From NCBI GenBank assembly GCA_963971305.1, contig OZ020303.1:44070106-44134105 (forward strand): a DNA stretch of 64,000 nt, given 5' to 3'. The notes under the pieces are model-generated. The model was not told the DNA's origin and ran no database searches. It worked only from the letters and a program-made list of their open reading frames with translations. The stretch comes from Arcuatula senhousia. Taxonomy: Eukaryota > Mollusca > Bivalvia > Mytilida > Mytilidae. The translations under genes were made by a program, and so were the position numbers. This document shows positions 59,224-64,000 of the stretch, one piece after another (position 1 is the stretch's first letter; each line of letters starts with the position of its first letter).

Positions 59224-62056
59224 TCCGTTAAAAGGTGTTTCACGGTTTTTGTAGTCCGTTAAAGTCGCCGTGACAGTCCGTTAACCAGGTATAATCGAAA
59301 AAAACACCGAAGGTCAGTAATTAATTTGTTATATCATAATTAATACGCACTTTAGATTTATAAAAATTACATCTGTCAAAATGAAAATGAATGACTGTTC
59401 GATACGATTTGCATTTGTGTAAAAATAGTTCTATAAAACTTCATAAAATGAAAAGGCGCGTGGCTCCTTAGTATTTTAAAGGTCGCAAATGTAAACATGT
59501 TTACCTTATTTTTATCAATTTCTCTTTTTATATAACAAAACATATCTTTTGGTTGATATCCATAGAAAGTGCAATAGTGTATCAACATTCTGTTTAATTT
59601 TCAATGCTCTATGTAATATAATAATTTTGTAATAGGGGAAAAGTTATAAAATATGGTCCGTTAAGGGCTGATGACATATTATTTTGTCCGTTAAGTTGGT
59701 CCGTGAAGTGCCTGTGACAAAATATTATGTCCGTAAAATAACATAAATAGATACATTGTAGAAGATTAAAATAGTTTTGTTTGATATGACATATCATAAT
59801 TTTACTATAAGGACTAAACGCTAGTATGCAGAAGAAAAGACAATACTCACGTGGATTTATCGAAACTTATATACATACATTTGAATATGCACGACTAAAA
59901 ATGAACCATTGTCAAAAGGCTTTAGTTTAAACATATTTTATTTGAAATCTATTTCAAATCGGAATTGGACACAAGTACATAGTATTTATGAACTCCTCTC
60001 CCTATTACAATACAAACAAAATAATAACATCAATGGACATGCACAATAAAATGGAAGAAAAGAAAGAAATAAGAAATTCATGAAACATGCGTTGTGCGTG
60101 TGTGTTTGAGTTTGTCTGATATATACTAGATGAGGAATCGTTTCGAGTGTAAGATGAATTCAAATACATGATCAAGCATTTTCATATTGTCTTTTTCGGA
60201 AAGATTGTTGTTGCCAGTGAGAAACAGAGATAGGTTCCGTGAAATTTGAAGGGATAGAAAAGATAGATTTTCAAGTAGTATACGTCTAATTATCAAAAGG
60301 CTTTACATGTAACACCATTCTAGATCATTCTACGAAACAACGGTATTGAAAACATACAATACATGTGTATATAATATATGAAATAAGCAATAAGCTACTA
60401 ATATTAATAAATATAATGAAAACGGTTCAATACAGTCTGTTTTGGTTATTTATTTTAGGCAATGAAAAGAAAAAAGAACAAAAACTATGGAAATAAAAAT
60501 ATAAATGGAGAAAAATATCTTAATATGAAGGGATTTGTACTACAGACACATTTTTTGGAATTTTAGACCGTACTGAAACCGACGAAATTTTCAAAACTCC
60601 ACACATACAAACTGATGTCCAAGAAATACACTCACTACTTTCTGAATTGATACTCCAATTGCAGATCAATGGCTTTTTCACATACCTCTTTATATTTTTT
60701 TCGACTCGTGACAAACAAAACCTTCGACTTTCAGAACATATGCTTTTTTTTCTGGCGACAATTTACGATTTTGGCATCAACAACTACAACTCTCATGTGA
60801 TATCGAAACGAAACAGTTTTGGTCACTCGACCAAATTCTATTTCTTGGCAATTTATCCGATTCATGTCCGGTTACAAAAACACAGGCCAATCCTCTATCG
60901 AATACGGCTCGTATGACCCTTTGGATGCTAAAATTAACTTTGCAGTACCTAACAACATTAATGTTTATGATACGTCTATTGCTCCGCATATCCCTGATAT
61001 CAGAGGACCCGGTAAATTTCCAGAAATGATCGACATGATAGCTTCCTCAAACTCTCAAAATTCGTTTGTTTTGACATTTGACGGGAAAAACCTAGCTCCT
61101 GGTTTAACTGACGAAGACGGCTATGTTGACTTTTGAGGTTTTGAAAAAGAACCATTGAAAGAAAAACAAAGTCAATTTGTACATATCCCAATTACCAAGG
61201 TTTACCCTTTATTTAATTTTTTTCAATATCTCTCCTGTCGCTTTTTATATTTTTTTCATAAATAAATGTAACACTATGTTATTCTATTTGTGTCAAATAT
61301 GTAAGTATTTCCAAATAAATAACATTTAAATAAAATTAATAATTGTGTACAGATTTATTTCCATTTCCACAAACTCGTGTAAATGTTTTAGGCATTTATA
61401 TTATATAAAAAATAATACAAAAATTCTGGGAAACCAATCATTACAATCTTCTGACAAAGATATGATCGATTTTGCCAATTTTGATAATAGGGATTCGCTA
61501 TATTAAGGTTTATTTCCATCAGACCTGCATTTTCAAAATGTGAGACATGCATCATTAACGGACCTAATAAGTGTCACGTGCCTCTTAACGGACCATGTTT
61601 CTCAAAGTAATACCAATTTTGGCCTTTTTGTGCCAATATTAATATTTTGGTCCAGAAAATACTTCTCTTATGTTTTTAATTGTGCAAGTAGCACAAGACT
61701 TACTACAAAAAGATGTTTCATTGACGAAAATAACGTATTTTTATGCATTTTTCGTCATTATAAGGACACATTTTTGCAGAGTGTAGGTCTCCGCCTTTTC
61801 GTTTTGCGAAAAAGTGTCAAATCAAATTAAAATGATTTTGCGGGAAGTATTTCGTGAATAAAAACCATTTGGACACATATATCACAAGTTTCACTTATTT
61901 ACTATATTTTAGCCTCAGAGTTAATTTCGTAAAAATAAATGATTTTTTTTCATAAAACTACTTAACGGACTGCCTTGTGCAACATATAACGGACAAAACC
62001 GTGATGTTAACCTATGGTAGAAACACGTAACGGACAAAATGCCTCGATAAACGGTT
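59224..62056. mobile_element. Element X: inverted ends of dispersed TCCGTTA motifs
   Basis: TCCGTTA or a one-base variant starts at 59224, 59255, 59277, 59657, 59687, 59700 and 59730 in the plus sense. Its inverse TAACGGA starts at 61556, 61586, 61963, 61987 and 62028. No motif of the wrong sense was noticed on either side. The motifs form an outer and an inner cluster at each end, about 380 bp apart. Outer ends also share GTGTTTC and CACGGTTTT in inverse. This fits subterminal transposase-binding sites of a DNA transposon about 2.8 kb long. Exact ends and target duplication could not be set. Confidence 0.7.
60540..61205 (+). pseudogene. Decayed frame inside element X, family not recognised
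   Basis: From about 60820 the plus strand reads RPNSISWQFIRFMSGYKNTG, YGSYDPLDAKINFAVPN, GPGKFPEMIDMIASSNSQ and SFVLTFDGKNLAPGLTDEDG, then a TGA (where TGG would fit), and continues GFEKEPLKEKQSQFVHIPI. A stop also interrupts the frame at about 60798. Another frame (ILDRTETDEIFKTPHI onward) is open at 60544-60815, so a frameshift may join them. The composition is that of a real globular protein. I know of no matching domain. It may be the element's own transposition gene or a captured host fragment. Confidence 0.5.
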
Positions 62057-63175
62057 ACGCCTCCTTGTTAGAGGTCTCTGGATTTCGTTTGATTATATAC
62101 CAGAATTTCCTCAGTATATTTTGTTGTCTTTCCCCTTTCGGGTGATAAGTTGTTACAAACAAAGTTTTGTTAAATCGATTTTTGTTTTTTTATCCTTTTG
62201 AGTAATCTGGCTTGTCTATCCTCAAAGGAGATTTTATTTAATATTTTCCACACGTTGTCTTTCTGGTAGCCACTTTTGACCAGTTGTTGGACAAAAAAGT
62301 TCAAACGTGTTTTAAATTCGTGAATCGCCTGTATTGCGTAATATTCTAACTGCTTTGCCCTTTAGAAAGGAGTTGAAGCATTTGTTAGGATGATTTGAAT
62401 TTCTATGTAGATATTGAAACTTTTCCGTTTTCTTGGAAAAACATTTGATGTCTAGTATTGATTAACTTTAGAATCTTTTTCCTTTATATATCTCTGTATC
62501 TAGAAAAGATGTTGAATATTCTTCGATTTGGAAGGTAAACTTTAAAAGTTCATGGCAGTTGTTTGCCTGTTGAAATAAAATATTTATTTCTTCTTTGGTT
62601 CCATTGAAGATAATGAAGCAATCGTCTCTCATTCTTTTGTGAAATAAGATTTTATCCCTGTTCGGGAAAGATTGTAATATGGTTTCAATGTGATCAAAAA
62701 TTGCAATGTCACATATTTCAGGAGAGGCAACTTGACCCATTGATACTCTTGTAGTTTGACGGAAATAGTTTCCATTGAATGAACATTCATTTTTCTTTAT
62801 GATAATATCTAGAAGTCTGATAAGACTTTCTGTACTTGGCCTTTTAATTTGATATTCAAGATCTTTATTGTTTTCTAAGGCTTTTCTAACAGATTCTATG
62901 ATTTCTGAGAATTCTAAGTTTGTATATAATGATGTTATATCATATGTTACAAGTAGGTGATCACCATCTAGTTTGGTAGATTCAATGTTTCGTATGAAAT
63001 CACCTGTGTCTGACAGGTAGATAGCTTGGAGTTTTACGATAGGTAGAAGGAAATAGTCCAGAAAACGACCAACTTTTTCTAGCGGTCCTCCACATTGGGA
63101 TATAAACGGTCTTCCTAAAAAAATTATGTTTTTGTCAAATTGACCTAATTCTGTTTCAGAATTTTAAGTATTTAA
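62055..63175 (-). pseudogene. Penelope-like reverse transcriptase (broken)
   Basis: On the minus strand an open frame runs from about 63170 to 62468. It has GRPFISQCGGPLEKVGRFLD, LLVTYDITSLYTN (the first catalytic Asp block), then SMGQVASPEICDIAIF and RMRDDCFIIFNG in the place of the usual (Y/F)xDD block, and STSFLDTEIYKG. Two stops follow within three codons (near 62460-62470). The frame resumes at LDIKCFSKKTEKFQYLHR, shifts again near 62330, and ends with TTYHPKGERQQNILRKFWYI. The GIY-YIG endonuclease expected downstream is absent. The order of blocks is that of Penelope-like elements. This copy is dead and lies in the lectin intron, same strand as the gene. Confidence 0.88.
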
Positions 63176-63246
63176 CCAAAATAGATGCTTCAAATGTTTA
63201 TTGTACATTTATTTGTTTTCATCGGAGTAGTAATGGTTTTACCCAC

Positions 63247-63343
63247 CTAACCAGAAGTCGCCATTTAAATCTCCGAAACCTTTTTTGTATTCTTCCCATG
63301 TTTTCTGGAAGTTTGTCACGCCACTCTGACGTCGTTGTATCAC
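63247..63343 (-). CDS. Fibrinogen-related domain gene, upstream exon (A)
   Basis: 97 nt on the minus strand after TATAAAG, phase 0 in and phase 1 out, donor G|GTGGGT. It encodes VIQRRQSGVTNFQKTWEEYK and KGFGDLNGDFWLG, the hallmark opening of the fibrinogen domain (VIQRR.dG...F.r.W..Y..GFGdl.gEFWLGn). With exons B and C it gives about 166 residues of a domain that is normally about 210-220. The first portion (with the first cysteine) and any signal peptide are missing. They should lie on an exon above 63344, most likely outside the window. Confidence 0.93.
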
Positions 63344-63489
63344 CTTTATAAAATGAAAATAAACAAGCAAAATTATCGCAAATTTAAAGTTAAAATTGTA
63401 CTAGTAATCCATCAAAGTTTTTTTTATTTAAGATGCAATTTCTTAATCTCTGATGCCATAATTTTCATCATCAAAACTAATATACAAAA

Positions 63490-63640
63490 AGAAGATAATG
63501 AGATGTGGACTAAGTGTACGAAGCACAACCTACAATATAAACAACAATTTTAAAAATCCGCACTGGAAAGCAGACACCAGCATAAAATGTAACCAGTGGT
63601 CAAAGCTCGCTGATTTGCAATTTGCTCTAAATCAAAAATA
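63490..63640 (+). repeat. GAGATGTGG repeat, 5' piece
   Basis: AATGAGATGTGGACTAAGTG and GCACAACCTACAATATAAAC parallel 45991-46040; a later part (GATTTGCAATTTGCTCTAAA) parallels 46110-46130. Confidence 0.65.
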
Positions 63641-64000
63641 TAATGCTTAAGATTCACACCCAATCCCAATATCCCACAATATTTCTAAGGAAAAAACCAA
63701 TCCCTCCCTTTTTCAAGTTAAATTGCCAGTATTTAAGCAAACATGTCAGGTTAAATAATATTGTTTTTATAACTACTACAATCTGTACTGAAACACAGCA
63801 ATTCAAAATCGAATGTTTATTCAAAAATAAGCAATGCAAGATAATGTTATGCTCAAACACATGTTAAGAAGTAAACCCTCTTCACTGCTTTGTTGCGTCT
63901 GAGTTTTTCGCTACTGAGACGTGTGATCTGACGTTCAGTTCACCGGGTCATGTATATTTAAAAAACGCAGTTTTATATAATAAAAAAAACATACAATAGT
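63641..64000. other. No gene seen; expected upstream intron of the lectin gene
   Basis: No splice-bounded exon with fibrinogen-domain character was found on the minus strand. The two overlapping frames at 63643-63867 lack support. Confidence 0.45.

Larger units (their letters stand above)
57115..63246 (-). other. Lectin intron between exons A and B (6.1 kb)
   Basis: Donor GTGGGT at 63246 and acceptor TGACAG at 57115; both flanking exons carry the same split-glycine phase. It contains a decayed Penelope-like element (about 62055-63175), element X (59224-62056) and AT-rich filler. Near the acceptor, at 57260-57400, GGTTTGGTTCG-type words recur several times and in both strands. Much of the size of this intron is therefore mobile DNA. 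Confidence 0.85.

Noticed and set aside
63650..64000. Search for the first fibrinogen-domain exon and a signal peptide
   Set aside because: No minus-strand segment with the domain's first cysteine block or a hydrophobic leader next to a splice donor was found.

Overview
The window reads as AT-rich nuclear DNA of a bivalve mollusc, most likely a mussel of the Mytilus group. Support comes from short exons with GT-AG introns, a fibrinogen-related lectin domain, and dense dispersed repeats whose look I associate with mussel genomes: the repeat containing GAATAGACGAAACGCGCGTC, the repeat ending near TGTGGCGGGGTTAAAC, and the GTCAAAAGTCCGAAAGGGCA repeat. The species call is recognition, not a search result. 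Nothing bacterial, phage-like or plasmid-like is present.

Two host genes are supported, both incomplete at their 5' ends. (1) Plus strand, 21382-28648: five exons of a class A (rhodopsin-family) peptide-type GPCR, running from the end of TM2 to the stop codon. All exons join in frame with canonical splice sites. The exon or exons for the N-terminus, TM1 and most of TM2 were not found. (2) Minus strand, 63343 down to 56075: three exons of a fibrinogen-related domain (ficolin/FREP-like lectin) running to the stop codon. A 6.1 kb intron, filled with mobile DNA, separates the first two. Earlier exons lie beyond position 64000 or were not recognised.

The rest is mostly repeats. 0-15 kb: diverged duplicated segments, a near-perfect 576-bp palindrome of two head-to-head tRNA-derived SINE units, a three-unit tandem repeat of about 370-390 bp, and several small DNA transposons. 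15-33 kb: the GPCR with repeat-laden introns and a 671-bp TTAA-flanked element just upstream. 33-49 kb: two related palindromic elements with a shared core (one CGCGGAAC-TT-GTTCCGCG), a 660-bp foldback, a decayed Jockey/CR1-type LINE, and several tandem arrays. 49-64 kb: a TA-flanked MITE, a second copy of a TTAA-flanked family, and the lectin gene, whose large intron holds a decayed Penelope-like reverse transcriptase next to a 2.8-kb element.

The most unusual structural signal is a shared design in three otherwise unrelated elements (47684-48021, 51456-53969, 59224-62056). Their inverted ends are not simple terminal repeats but clusters of a short motif: ACTCGA-type hexamers, AACGTTC, and TCCGTTA. 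In the last, all seven left motif copies point one way and all five right copies point the other way. It encloses a decayed reading frame that I do not recognise. This is the best candidate for something undescribed.
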